Below are positions 27,542 through 36,207 of a stretch of DNA of 64,000 nucleotides, one piece after another; the first letter of the stretch is position 1; every line of letters starts with the position of its first letter. The DNA comes from Novosphingobium sp. GTDB lineage: Bacteria > Pseudomonadota > Alphaproteobacteria > Sphingomonadales > Sphingomonadaceae. Both the position numbers and the translations under genes were made by a program. The stretch lies in assembly GCF_024642085.1 (NCBI RefSeq), contig NZ_JAHEBV010000001.1, positions 62,001 through 126,000 on the forward strand, read 5' to 3'. The notes under the pieces are model-generated. The model saw only the letters and a list, made by a program, of their open reading frames with translations, did not search any database and had not been told where the DNA came from.

Positions 27542-28417
27542 ATGTTACCACACTTTAGTATTGTCTCCGAAGACCTGCGGGTCGAGATCAGCCAGCGCGG
27601 CGCCGAATTGCAGCGTATCGTCACGCCGGACGGCCACGACTTGCTGTGGGATGGCGACCCGGCGTTCTGGACCGGGCGCGCGCCCCTGCTTTTTCCGATC
27701 GTGGGCGAATTGAATGAAGGGCATTATCGCTATGCCGGCCGCAATTACGCGATGCGAAAGCACGGTTTTGCGCGTAAAAGCCAGTTTGATGTGGTTGAGC
27801 AGCGTACTGACCGGGTGACACTGCGGCTTGTTGACACACCCAAAACGCACGACATTTATCCCTTCGAGTTTATCCTCGATGTAACCCACTCGATCGATGG
27901 TGCGACGCTTTCGACCGAAGCAGTGGTGACCAATACCGGGACCAAGACCATGCCGACCAGCTTCGGTTTTCATCCGGCATTGCGCTGGCCACTTCCATTT
28001 GGCGGGGCCCGCGCTGACCACAAGATTACCTTTCCGCAGGACGAGCCAGCCGACATCCGCCGTATCGATGATGATGGATTGCTGCTGGGACCTTCATCGC
28101 CGACGCCGGTCGATGGGCAGGTCTTGCTTGTTGATGATGCTCTGTTTGTCGATGATGCGGTGATTTTCGACCAGCTTAACAGCCGCAGCCTGCGCTATGG
28201 CGCGGCAGGTTACCCCATAATCCGGGCTGATTTCCCGGCCATGCCGCTGTTGGGGGTCTGGACCAAGCCAGGTGCAGGCTATGTCTGCATTGAGCCTTGG
28301 CAGGGCCATGCCGATCCAGACGGCTTTACCGGCGACATCCGGGACAAGCCGGGCGTAATCCTCATACAGCCTGGTGATGAACGGCGGTTTGCCATGAGCC
28401 TGACTCTAGAGCGCTAA
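27542..28417 (+). CDS. Aldose 1-epimerase family protein
   Basis: The 291-residue protein belongs to the galactose mutarotase-like superfamily (LacX/YphB-type). Supporting stretches are GAELQRIVTPDGHDLLWDGDPAFW, MRKHGFARKSQFDV, TSFGFHPALRWPLP with the catalytic-type His, and VCIEPWQGHADPDG with the catalytic-type Glu. Members interconvert sugar anomers; this LacX-like branch has no firmly established substrate. ATG 27542 is used since the upstream extension reads through rnpB. It converges with ugd six bases away. Confidence 0.85.
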   Translation: MLPHFSIVSEDLRVEISQRGAELQRIVTPDGHDLLWDGDPAFWTGRAPLLFPIVGELNEGHYRYAGRNYAMRKHGFARKSQFDVVEQRTDRVTLRLVDTPKTHDIYPFEFILDVTHSIDGATLSTEAVVTNTGTKTMPTSFGFHPALRWPLPFGGARADHKITFPQDEPADIRRIDDDGLLLGPSSPTPVDGQVLLVDDALFVDDAVIFDQLNSRSLRYGAAGYPIIRADFPAMPLLGVWTKPGAGYVCIEPWQGHADPDGFTGDIRDKPGVILIQPGDERRFAMSLTLER

Positions 28418-28423
28418 TCCGCA

Positions 28424-29734
28424 TCAAGGCCGCCCTATGCTGGAATAGCTAAAACCACGAGCTCGCACTTCGGCGGGGTTGTAAACGTTGCGCAGATCTA
28501 CCAGCACCGGCGCCTTGGCGATACGCTTGATGCGCTCAAGATCAAGCGCTCGAAAGGCGTCCCATTCGGTCACGATCACGGTCGCGTCGGCTCCTTCAAT
28601 CGCGGCATAGGCATCGGGTTGCATTGCGACTTCAGGCATCAGCGGCGCGGCGATTGCCATGCCTTCGGGATCATAGCCTGCCACGCTGACACCAGCATCG
28701 ATCAGTGCCTGGGCGATGGCGATCGACGGGGCATCGCGCATGTCGTCGGTGTTGGGTTTGAACGTCAAGCCAAGCAGCGCAACCTTCTTGCCGCGCGACT
28801 CGTCTGTGCCGCCCAGCGCTTCGATCACCTTGCGCCCCATGGCCCGCTTGCGCGCGTCATTCACCTTGACTACCGCCTCGACAATTCGGGTTGGCGCTTC
28901 GTAATCCTCTGCTGTCTTGAGCAACGCCAGCGTATCCTTGGGGAAGCACGACCCGCCATAGCCCGGCCCGGCGTGGAGAAACTTCGCCCCGATGCGTCCG
29001 TCCATACCAATGCCGCGCGAAACATCTTGCACATCGGCGCCGACCTTTTCGCACAGGTCGGCCATTTCGTTAATAAAGGTGATCTTGACCGCTAGGAAAG
29101 CGTTGGCCGCATACTTGATCAGTTCGCTCGACCTGCGACTGGTGAATAGCATCGGTGATCGACCCAGGAACAGCGGGCGATAGACCTCGGTCATCACGCC
29201 TCGGGCCCAGTCATCCTCGGTACCCACAACGATCCGGTCCGGATGCTTGAAATCTCCGATGGCGGCGCCTTCGCGCAGGAACTCGGGATTGGAAGCCACC
29301 GCAAACCTGACGCCAGGGTTTGCGTCCGTCAAAATGCGTTCAACCTCGTCGCCAGTACCCACCGGGACCGTCGATTTGGTGACAATGACTGATGCCTGTT
29401 TCAGGTTGGCGCCGATTTCCTCGGCTACGGAGTAGACGTATGACAGGTCGGCATGCCCATCGCCGCGTCGGCTTGGCGTCCCGACGGCAATAAATATCGC
29501 CCCGGCGCCGTCGATCCCCGCGGCGAGATCGGTAGTGAAGTTCAGTCGACCCGCTTTGGCATTGCCAGCGACCAGTTCCGCAAGCCCCGGCTCGTAAATC
29601 GGCATGATCCCTTGGTGCAGGCTTTCAATTTTTGCCGGATCCTTGTCGATGCAGACCACTTCATGGCCAAAATCGGCAAAGCAGGCACCTGAAACGAGGC
29701 CGACGTAGCCAGATCCAACCATCGCTATCTTCAT
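28424..29734 (-). CDS. ugd: UDP-glucose 6-dehydrogenase
   Basis: Ugd oxidises UDP-glucose to UDP-glucuronate with two NAD+, supplying exopolysaccharide and glycolipid synthesis. In sphingomonads this includes glucuronosyl-ceramide (family knowledge). The 436-residue protein has the N-terminal Rossmann motif GSGYVGLVSGACFA, the central dimer helix and GPGYGGSCFPKD with the catalytic Cys. The C-terminal NDP-sugar domain includes LGLTFKPNTDDMRDAPS. ATG 29734 has AAGGAG eight bases upstream and overlaps the stop of the preceding phosphatase gene (TGATG), so the two are coupled. Confidence 0.95.
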   Translation of the reverse strand: MKIAMVGSGYVGLVSGACFADFGHEVVCIDKDPAKIESLHQGIMPIYEPGLAELVAGNAKAGRLNFTTDLAAGIDGAGAIFIAVGTPSRRGDGHADLSYVYSVAEEIGANLKQASVIVTKSTVPVGTGDEVERILTDANPGVRFAVASNPEFLREGAAIGDFKHPDRIVVGTEDDWARGVMTEVYRPLFLGRSPMLFTSRRSSELIKYAANAFLAVKITFINEMADLCEKVGADVQDVSRGIGMDGRIGAKFLHAGPGYGGSCFPKDTLALLKTAEDYEAPTRIVEAVVKVNDARKRAMGRKVIEALGGTDESRGKKVALLGLTFKPNTDDMRDAPSIAIAQALIDAGVSVAGYDPEGMAIAAPLMPEVAMQPDAYAAIEGADATVIVTEWDAFRALDLERIKRIAKAPVLVDLRNVYNPAEVRARGFSYSSIGRP

Positions 29735-30531
29735 CAAATGCTCCTTTGCGCAATTGTGATTGCGCTTCCGTTATCCTGCGCTTCGATCAGCCAGCGCCGC
29801 GTCCCTTCAAGGCCGAGCGCGGTTAGCCGTCCGCTTGTATAGGCGCCTGTGTCGATGCCGATGCGCCCCGCCTTTACCTCCGGCTTAGCGAAGATTGTGT
29901 GACCATGCACGATCACCGCGCCAAAGCCTTCCTCTTGTTCAAGAAACTGGCTGCGGATCCAGCGCAAATCGGATTGCTGCTGATCGCAGAGTGGAACACC
30001 AGGGCGTACGCCGGCATGAACAAACACGTAATCGCCGACCGAAATGCTATCTTCAAATCCGGCGATAAAAGCGCGGTCGGTCGGCGGAATGTGGCAGTCC
30101 ATCAAGCGGCGCGTCTGTTCAAGGTCTGCGGCGTGATAGTCGGCCGGTTGAACTCCGTAAGACAATACCGTTTCGCGCCCGCCAAACCGAAGAAATTCGC
30201 GGAGGATTTCTGAACTGCCGAAACTTTGCAGCATCATCTCTTCGTGGTTGCCCATCAGGATTCGCACCGGTCGACGCTGTTGAAGACACCGGGCCGCGTC
30301 GATGACCCCTGCACTGTCAGGGCCGCGATCGACCAGGTCGCCAAGAAGAATGATCGTCGTCTCGCCATCCCGGCTTCGCTTCGCATCGTCAGTTTCTATC
30401 GCTCCGACCAAGGCGTCGAACAGATCCCTCCGCCCGTGGATATCACCGACCGCATAAATACGCTGACCAGCCGGAACAGTAGGGGCGGGCGCGCGGCGCA
30501 AGGCGCTTAACAGGTTGCGAAAAAGGTTCAT
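29734..30531 (-). CDS. PPP-family metallophosphatase
   Basis: The 265-residue protein has all five PPP-type metallophosphatase motifs: GDIHGR, GDLVDRGPDS, GNHEEM, a His in VHAGVRPG and HGHTIF. It is like bacterial Ser/Thr phosphatases PrpA/PrpB or ApaH-type diadenosine tetraphosphatases; sequence alone does not decide between them. ATG 30531 is chosen since the longer frame has no homologous N-terminus. It is followed, with a one-base overlap, by ugd, suggesting a link to regulation of sugar-nucleotide or envelope synthesis (inference). Confidence 0.88.
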   Translation of the reverse strand: MNLFRNLLSALRRAPAPTVPAGQRIYAVGDIHGRRDLFDALVGAIETDDAKRSRDGETTIILLGDLVDRGPDSAGVIDAARCLQQRRPVRILMGNHEEMMLQSFGSSEILREFLRFGGRETVLSYGVQPADYHAADLEQTRRLMDCHIPPTDRAFIAGFEDSISVGDYVFVHAGVRPGVPLCDQQQSDLRWIRSQFLEQEEGFGAVIVHGHTIFAKPEVKAGRIGIDTGAYTSGRLTALGLEGTRRWLIEAQDNGSAITIAQRSI

Positions 30532-30818
30532 AGCTGTGCGATCAACGGGCGGCGCGGCTATAGCCGCAGCGGCTTGGCGCGGCAATGACCACGCATCAAA
30601 TGTCGCGTGGGAAGGCGTAAACAGACTGTTGCGCAGCAGCCACACCCATCGCGGTATGAGCGACGAAATTGCCATTTAGTCTTGTGCAGTGCAGCAATAA
30701 ATTCCAGTTTTCATCCAGCTCGGACCGATCGCACCCGCGACGAGGTGTAACGGCGCCAGCGCAGGTGGGACGAGGCGCCCCAATCGGAAGTCCTGATTCA
30801 AACAAGGGAAGATTGATC
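30532..30818. promoter_or_regulatory. Divergent gap, phosphatase / porin (287 bp)
   Basis: No gene is visible here. It should contain promoters for the phosphatase-ugd unit (minus) and for the porin (plus). A sequence TTGCCA near 30672 followed by AT-rich sequence about 17-25 bases on is the best promoter candidate for the porin but is not convincing. AAGGGAAG just before 30819 is the porin ribosome-binding site. Confidence 0.35.
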
Positions 30819-31577
30819 ATGCTTACGTCCATTCGCGGCCTGCTCGCCGCCACTATTCTTGCTGGCGGCCTGGTTGCCAGCCCGGCATTTGCCGATGAAA
30901 CAGATCCACCCAAGGATATTACCATCAGCGGTTACGCAATGGGCGTAACCGACTATCGCTGGCGTGGCCTGTCTTATTCGGGCGGTGACTTTGCTGTCCA
31001 GGGTCAGATTAACGTAGCCCATTCCAGCGGATTCTATGCCGGTTTGTGGGGTTCCAGCCTTGAGCAGGATGCCTTGGATATTTATGGTTCGGCTGAACTT
31101 GATGTGTATGCCGGCTGGTCAGGTGATGTCGCCAGCGGTCTGACTGCTGATGTCGGGATGACCTGGTACACCTATCCAAACGGCACCGCGCCCGGTCTGC
31201 CGGGCAACTATTTTGAACCGTATGCTTCGCTTTCGGCCGGGATTGGTCCGGTGACTGCCAAGGTTGGCGTCAACTATGCGTGGAGCCAGCAGTCGCTTGG
31301 CAATGACGATAACCTCTATGTCTACGGCGAAGTGGGAACGAGTATTCCCGGTGTGCCCGTCGATCTAGGTGCGCACCTGGGTTACACCAGCGGCGCCTTG
31401 TCGCCCAAGCTGCTGACTGGTGTCAGCACCGATGGCGGCTTCGATTATTCGGTCAGCGCGACATACAACATCACCGATAATCTCTCGGTTGGTGCAAGCT
31501 ACATCGGCGTTGATGGCGCGTCGATCGACGGGTTTTCAAACGATGCCGTTGTCGGCACGGTCAAGCTCGCTTTCTAG
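30819..31577 (+). CDS. TorF-family putative porin (Gcw_chp type)
   Basis: The 252-residue protein has a signal peptide cut at AFA-DET near residue 25. A small outer-membrane beta barrel follows, with alternating strands and many Tyr, Trp and Gly, ending in VGTVKLAF with a terminal Phe typical of BAM substrates. The N-terminal mature segment ITISGYAMGVTDYRWRGLSYSGGDFAVQG (residues about 35-63) is the hallmark of the TIGR02001/TorF family. Substrate specificity is unknown. A terminator follows, so it is probably monocistronic. Confidence 0.9.
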   Translation: MLTSIRGLLAATILAGGLVASPAFADETDPPKDITISGYAMGVTDYRWRGLSYSGGDFAVQGQINVAHSSGFYAGLWGSSLEQDALDIYGSAELDVYAGWSGDVASGLTADVGMTWYTYPNGTAPGLPGNYFEPYASLSAGIGPVTAKVGVNYAWSQQSLGNDDNLYVYGEVGTSIPGVPVDLGAHLGYTSGALSPKLLTGVSTDGGFDYSVSATYNITDNLSVGASYIGVDGASIDGFSNDAVVGTVKLAF

Positions 31578-31600
31578 CCTAAGGCGAATAGCAGAAACGG

Positions 31601-31635
31601 GGCCCGCAGCGCAGAAGCGCGGCGGGCCTTTTCTG
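31601..31635 (+). terminator. Intrinsic terminator after the porin gene
   Basis: GGCCCGC-A-GCGC pairs with GCGC-G-GCGGGCC around an AGAA loop, followed by TTTTCT. A clear rho-independent terminator. Confidence 0.85.
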
Positions 31636-31664
31636 TTGAAGGTGGGCGTGTTAGCGCTGGCTCT

Positions 31665-32099
31665 ATGACCCGCTTTCTCCACAGCATGATCCGCGTCACG
31701 GACCCGGATGCCACCGTTGCCTTTTTCGACCTTATTGGGGTTAAGGAGGTGCGCCGCTTTTCCAGTGAGCAGGGGCGCTTTACCCTGATCTTCCTGGCGG
31801 CACCGGGGGACGAAGGCGTGGCCGAGGTGGAGTTGACGTATAACTGGCCTAACGAAGACGGATCGACCGAATCGTACTCCGTCGGCCGCAATTTCGGTCA
31901 TCTGGCTTACCGCGTCGAGAATATCTATGAGACCTGCGCGCGAATCCAGGAAGCAGGACACACCGTTCACCGTCCACCGCGTGACGGACACATGGCCTTT
32001 GTCAAATCGCCAGACGGCATTTCGGTAGAATTGCTGCAGAACGGCCATCTTCCCCCTCAGGAGCCGTGGGCATCAATGCCCAACAGCGGTACCTGGTAG
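31665..32099 (+). CDS. gloA: Lactoylglutathione lyase (glyoxalase I)
   Basis: GloA converts the methylglyoxal-glutathione hemithioacetal to S-lactoylglutathione. The 144-residue VOC-fold protein has the four metal ligands in the expected order: His (FLHSMIRVTD), Glu (EVELTYNW), His (FGHLAY) and Glu (ISVELLQ). It lies just after the porin terminator and converges on nhaA two bases away. Confidence 0.93.
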   Translation: MTRFLHSMIRVTDPDATVAFFDLIGVKEVRRFSSEQGRFTLIFLAAPGDEGVAEVELTYNWPNEDGSTESYSVGRNFGHLAYRVENIYETCARIQEAGHTVHRPPRDGHMAFVKSPDGISVELLQNGHLPPQEPWASMPNSGTW

Positions 32100-32101
32100 G
32101 A

Positions 32102-33295
32102 TTAGCCCTTTGGCCGGCCTGCCAGAAACAGGACGGCAAATCCGGCCAACGCGGCAGCGGTGGAACCCAGAATGACACCAAGCTTGGCTTCTTCGACCAG
32201 CTCCACTCGGCCAGGGAAAGCCAACTGACCTATAAACAGGCTCATGGTGAACCCGATCCCGCACAAGAGCGACACCCCCCACAATTGCATTACAGTTGCA
32301 CCAGGCGGGCGGGCCGCGAATCCTAGACGTTCGGCTCCGATCACCGCACCCAGGATTCCAAGTTGCTTGCCTGCAAATAGGCCCAGCGCCACTCCCAAAG
32401 GCAAGGCATCGGTAAATCCGGGGCCATTACCCGAAGGAAGGTGCACGCCGGCATTCGCAAAGCCAAATAAGGGCACGATCAGATAAGCACTAAGCGGGGC
32501 AAGGGCATGTTCCATGCGCAGCAACATGCTGTCGCCGCCGCGGCTAACCCTAAGTGGGATACACAAAGCTGCCAGAACGCCCGCCACAGTGGCGTGCACG
32601 CCCGAATGAAGTACGGCAAACCATAACAGCAGCCCCCCCGCGATATAGGCTAATGGGCGATCAACCCGTCTGTAGTTGAGCACTGCAAGTCCGGCTAAGG
32701 CTGCGGCCGCCAGTGCCAGCCACGCCCAGTCAATTTGGGCGGTATATGCCAATGCGATTATCGCTACCGCGCCCAGATCGTCGACAATTGCCACAGTTAG
32801 CAAGAACAGACGCAGTGACGGTGGCACGCGCGGGCCCAGCAAACTAAGCACGCCGACTGCAAAAGCAATGTCGGTTGCAGCAGGGATGGCCCAGCCTGCA
32901 GACACGCCCGGGGCAGAACGGGTGATGAACAGGAACACCGCCGCAGGCACTGCCATTCCCGCGATCGCCGCGACGACCGGCAGCCTTCGCTGCGCCGGTT
33001 TAGCAAGTTCGCCGTCCAGTACTTCGCGTTTGATTTCAAGGCCGACAACAAAGAAAAACAGCGCCATTACCGCGTCGTTGATCCAAAGGTGCCATGTGTC
33101 GAGCTTGGCTACAGGGGTCCATGCCAAGGAATCGTGAAACAGGTTGTGGTACGCATCAGCCCATGCCGAATTGGCCAAGACCATTGCACCAAGCGCCACG
33201 GCGATCAGCAAAAGGCCAGCGCCCGCCTCGCCGTGAAACAATTGCACGGCACGGGCAGCAGCGCGCGAAATCGGATGGCGACGGGAAGCGGTCAT
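32102..33295 (-). CDS. nhaA: Na+/H+ antiporter NhaA
   Basis: NhaA expels Na+ in exchange for two protons across the inner membrane. The 397-residue protein has about 12 membrane segments. The key residues are in ATDIAFAVG and VAIVDDLGA (the two adjacent Asp), with the conserved NDAVMALFFFVVGLEIKRE early and CGIGFTMSLFIGQLAF late. It is complete and starts at ATG 33295. Confidence 0.96.
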   Translation of the reverse strand: MTASRRHPISRAAARAVQLFHGEAGAGLLLIAVALGAMVLANSAWADAYHNLFHDSLAWTPVAKLDTWHLWINDAVMALFFFVVGLEIKREVLDGELAKPAQRRLPVVAAIAGMAVPAAVFLFITRSAPGVSAGWAIPAATDIAFAVGVLSLLGPRVPPSLRLFLLTVAIVDDLGAVAIIALAYTAQIDWAWLALAAAALAGLAVLNYRRVDRPLAYIAGGLLLWFAVLHSGVHATVAGVLAALCIPLRVSRGGDSMLLRMEHALAPLSAYLIVPLFGFANAGVHLPSGNGPGFTDALPLGVALGLFAGKQLGILGAVIGAERLGFAARPPGATVMQLWGVSLLCGIGFTMSLFIGQLAFPGRVELVEEAKLGVILGSTAAALAGFAVLFLAGRPKG

Positions 33296-33513
33296 CCGCC
33301 CTCAATTGTGTATTTGCGCGGCCAGCACAACAGCAAAACCGCCTAAAACGACAGTGTGCGCTTGTATACATAAAGTTGGAAGAACTGATACTGTAATTGT
33401 GGACGGTGAAGCGAATTAGAGGAGATATTTCGACCAAGCTGGCTTGGGATTGCATAGTTTGTCGAGAGCTCTACTGTGCCACCTAGTTGTGCTGCGTAGG
33501 GGGCAAGCAAAGA
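33296..33513. promoter_or_regulatory. Divergent gap, nhaA / glycosyltransferase
   Basis: This 218-bp AT-rich gap separates nhaA (minus) from the surface-glycan pair (plus). It contains a short palindrome TGTATACA at 33363-33370 and several TA-rich stretches that could be -10 elements. No gene is evident. AGGGGG about 12 bases upstream serves ATG 33514. Confidence 0.4.
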
Positions 33514-34959
33514 ATGCTATTGGCGGAAACCGGGCTTGATCCGCTTTTACACAATCTCATAACAATTGAACGGGAATTGCTGGTATTCGCCGCTTTCTGG
33601 TTTGTAATTGGCCTTCTTGACGAATTTGCGATTGATTGTGCCTGGATCTGGCTCCGCCTGACGGGCCGCGCGCGTACGACGCGTCTGCCCGCAGGCTATG
33701 GGTCTGCGCCACTCGCCCGACCGGTTGCTGTATTCGTCCCGGCGTTTCAGGAAGCCGATGTAATTGCCACCACAATCAGGCACATGATTACCACTTGGCA
33801 GCAAAGCGCCGTTCGTTTTTACATAGGATGCTACAGCAACGATGCTGCCACACTCACTGCCGCGATGGATGCCGCTAGGCGCGACCCGCGAGTCCGGCTG
33901 GTAGTTCACGGCGCCAAGGGCCCAACGACTAAAGCCGATTGCCTCAATCGTCTCTACAACGCTCTGGAAGATGACGAAGTGAGGACGGGCGTCACGTATC
34001 ACGGCGTTATCCTGCAAGACGCCGAAGACATGGTGCATCCGGCGGCTCTTCAGGCAATCGATGCAGCTCTTTGCCATCATGACTTTGTGCAATTGCCGGT
34101 CCGTCCGGCGCTACAATCCGGTTCTCGTTGGATAGGCGGCCACTATGCGGACGAGTTTACCGAAGCTCATGCCAAGGCGCTGGTCGTTCGGTCTGCGCTT
34201 GGCGCAGCAATTCCGGCTGCGGGTGTCGGCTGCGGGTTTTCGCGCGAAGCGCTTGGCCGCCTGTCCGCCGAAAGTTCGGCAGCTAATCGTTTTGGCCCCT
34301 TCGCAGCCGACTGCCTGACCGAAGACTATGAATTAGGAATCGTGTTGTCGCAGGAAGGGCGGGGGAGTGTGTTTCTGCGCCTGCGCGACGCGGCTGGAAA
34401 CCTGGTTGCTACATCCAGTTATTTCCCTGCTGAACTTTCCGCCGCGGTACGGCAGAAAACCCGCTGGATCCATGGAATAGCATTCCAGGCGTGGGACCGC
34501 ATGGGCTGGAGCGCCCGCCCGGTTGAAATTTGGATGGCCCTGCGCGATCGGAAGGGTCCCTTGACTGCGCTGGTATTGTTCGCAGCTTACGTCCTGCTGC
34601 TGATTGATAGTACGCTTCTGGCGGCGCGCCGCTACGGCTGGATTGACGGTGAGGACTTGTCGCCAGCCTTGCAAGCCATGCTGGCGCTAAGTACCGCCGG
34701 ATTTGTCTGGCGTGCGTTATCGCGTGCCTTGGTCACCGGACGGGAATATGGGGCAATCGAAGGGTTATTGGCGGTTCTGCGCATCCCGATCAGCAACATC
34801 ATTTCTATCATGGCTGGTCGGCGGGCCTTAACTTCATACGTTGCCTCGCTTGCGGGTCGGCGTGTGGTCTGGGACAAAACCGCGCATAGCGGTCATCCTG
34901 CGCTCGCAAGGATGCAGTCAATGAACCTGCGCGCCGCTTCTGACGAAGCCAGCGCGTGA
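33514..34959 (+). CDS. NfrB-like membrane glycosyltransferase (GT2 type)
   Basis: The 481-residue protein has an N-terminal membrane helix (residues about 24-44) and a cytosolic GT-A domain. The domain shows VAVFVPAFQEADVI, the metal-binding LQDAEDMVHP, TEDYELG and QKTRW, the D-D-TED-QxxRW pattern of processive polysaccharide synthases. C-terminal membrane helices follow (about 350-445). It resembles the glycosyltransferase part of E. coli NfrB, which makes the N4-phage glycan receptor. It lacks the long c-di-GMP-binding C-terminal domain of that protein. ATG 33514 is preferred over TTG 33487. It overlaps the next gene by GTGA, so the two act together. Confidence 0.85.
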   Translation: MLLAETGLDPLLHNLITIERELLVFAAFWFVIGLLDEFAIDCAWIWLRLTGRARTTRLPAGYGSAPLARPVAVFVPAFQEADVIATTIRHMITTWQQSAVRFYIGCYSNDAATLTAAMDAARRDPRVRLVVHGAKGPTTKADCLNRLYNALEDDEVRTGVTYHGVILQDAEDMVHPAALQAIDAALCHHDFVQLPVRPALQSGSRWIGGHYADEFTEAHAKALVVRSALGAAIPAAGVGCGFSREALGRLSAESSAANRFGPFAADCLTEDYELGIVLSQEGRGSVFLRLRDAAGNLVATSSYFPAELSAAVRQKTRWIHGIAFQAWDRMGWSARPVEIWMALRDRKGPLTALVLFAAYVLLLIDSTLLAARRYGWIDGEDLSPALQAMLALSTAGFVWRALSRALVTGREYGAIEGLLAVLRIPISNIISIMAGRRALTSYVASLAGRRVVWDKTAHSGHPALARMQSMNLRAASDEASA

Positions 34960-36155
34960 GCAACCGCAAGATCAATTCCCGGCGCGGTCAGCCGCTTGCT
35001 GCGTTGACGCTTATCCTGGCCAGTTGGGTTGGTCTTCGTGCCGCCGTCCTAAGCAACGGCAGCCCTGACCGCACCGGGCATGAGGTTCACGGCGAGACGC
35101 GTGACTTCAGCCCTGACAAATCGGCCGCGGCGCACGAAACGCTGGGGGTATCATTGGGCAGCAGTGCAAGCGCGGCAGATTCATTATCCTTCAGCAAGGC
35201 AGGACCACGTTTAGCCCCGGTAGCTCCGGCGATGCGGATCATCGGCGGCGCCGACAACCATTCAGGATCGGTCATGCCGGAACTACCGGTGCAGACGGAT
35301 GAAGGCACAACCGGACACACATTGCCTGCATTTCAGCGGGAAACCACGCCGCGCATCGCGGCTGGGCATCAGCTGCTATACCTTGCTGCGCTTTCGCAGC
35401 TGCCGATGCCTGCTGGCTTGCTGGGGTCTGCAGGACCTGCTCTGTCCCGCGCACCGTCAGCATCGTCCATTCCTGCAGCCCGGCGATGGTCGGGCGATGC
35501 ATGGGTGCTGCTGCGCGGGGGCGGCAACGGCTTCAATCTCCCAGGCGCGGGATTGACTGGAGCAATTATCCCCTCCGGTGCCTATGGGGCGAGCCAGAGC
35601 GGTGCGGTGGTGCGTTACCGGCTTTCGCCCGGTGACCCGCATCGGCCGGAGCTTTATCTACGTGCGACGACGGCGCTTCACGAGCCGCGCTCGGAAGAAT
35701 TGGCAGCAGGTTTCGCAATACGTCCCTTTACGAACGTTCCCTTTGCGGCACTGGTGGAAGGCCGTGCAAGCAAGTCCTTCACCGGGACAATTGTCCGACC
35801 TGCGATTGCTGTCGTAAGCGAACTTGCCCCGGTGCACCTGCCATTAGGGCTGCGCGGTGAAGCCTATGTCCAGGCAGGTTACGTTGGCGGATCCGGCGGA
35901 ACCGCATTCACCGATGGTCAAAGCCGGCTTGAGAAGCGGCTGATCTCGCAAGGTCGGTGGCAATTGCGGGCTGGCGCCGGAGCGTGGGGCGGGGCGCAAA
36001 AAGGCGCAAAACGCGTCGATGTCGGTCCCACCGCAAGTTTAGACTTGCCGCTCGGACCAGTAAACGGCCGTGTCGCGGCCGACTGGCGCTTCCGGATAGG
36101 CGGCAAGGCCGCACCTACATCGGGTCCTGCAATTACGCTTTCCGCCGGATTTTAA
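34956..36155 (+). CDS. NfrA C-terminal-domain-like outer-membrane protein
   Basis: The 399-residue protein starts at GTG 34956 inside the stop of the glycosyltransferase gene. The N-terminus has a short hydrophobic stretch (about 14-31), a probable signal or anchor. Residues about 40-170 are low-complexity. The last 220 residues form beta strands with RYRLSPGDPHRPELYLRAT, LRAGAGAWGGAQKGAKRVDVGPT and end ...ITLSAGF with a terminal Phe. This pattern recalls the C-terminal domain of NfrA, the outer-membrane partner of NfrB. NfrA's TPR part is absent. Proposed role: export port or surface receptor for the glycan made by the upstream enzyme. Confidence 0.7.
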   Translation: MSNRKINSRRGQPLAALTLILASWVGLRAAVLSNGSPDRTGHEVHGETRDFSPDKSAAAHETLGVSLGSSASAADSLSFSKAGPRLAPVAPAMRIIGGADNHSGSVMPELPVQTDEGTTGHTLPAFQRETTPRIAAGHQLLYLAALSQLPMPAGLLGSAGPALSRAPSASSIPAARRWSGDAWVLLRGGGNGFNLPGAGLTGAIIPSGAYGASQSGAVVRYRLSPGDPHRPELYLRATTALHEPRSEELAAGFAIRPFTNVPFAALVEGRASKSFTGTIVRPAIAVVSELAPVHLPLGLRGEAYVQAGYVGGSGGTAFTDGQSRLEKRLISQGRWQLRAGAGAWGGAQKGAKRVDVGPTASLDLPLGPVNGRVAADWRFRIGGKAAPTSGPAITLSAGF

Positions 36156-36207
36156 GGGGCGAAGCCTTTTTTCTGCCGCTGCACTGGGGTAGGCCCTTCG
36201 CAACAAA

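Noticed and set aside
33363..33370. The palindrome TGTATACA between nhaA and the glycosyltransferase as an operator.
   Set aside because: An eight-base palindrome is expected hundreds of times by chance in a window of this size and nothing else supports it.
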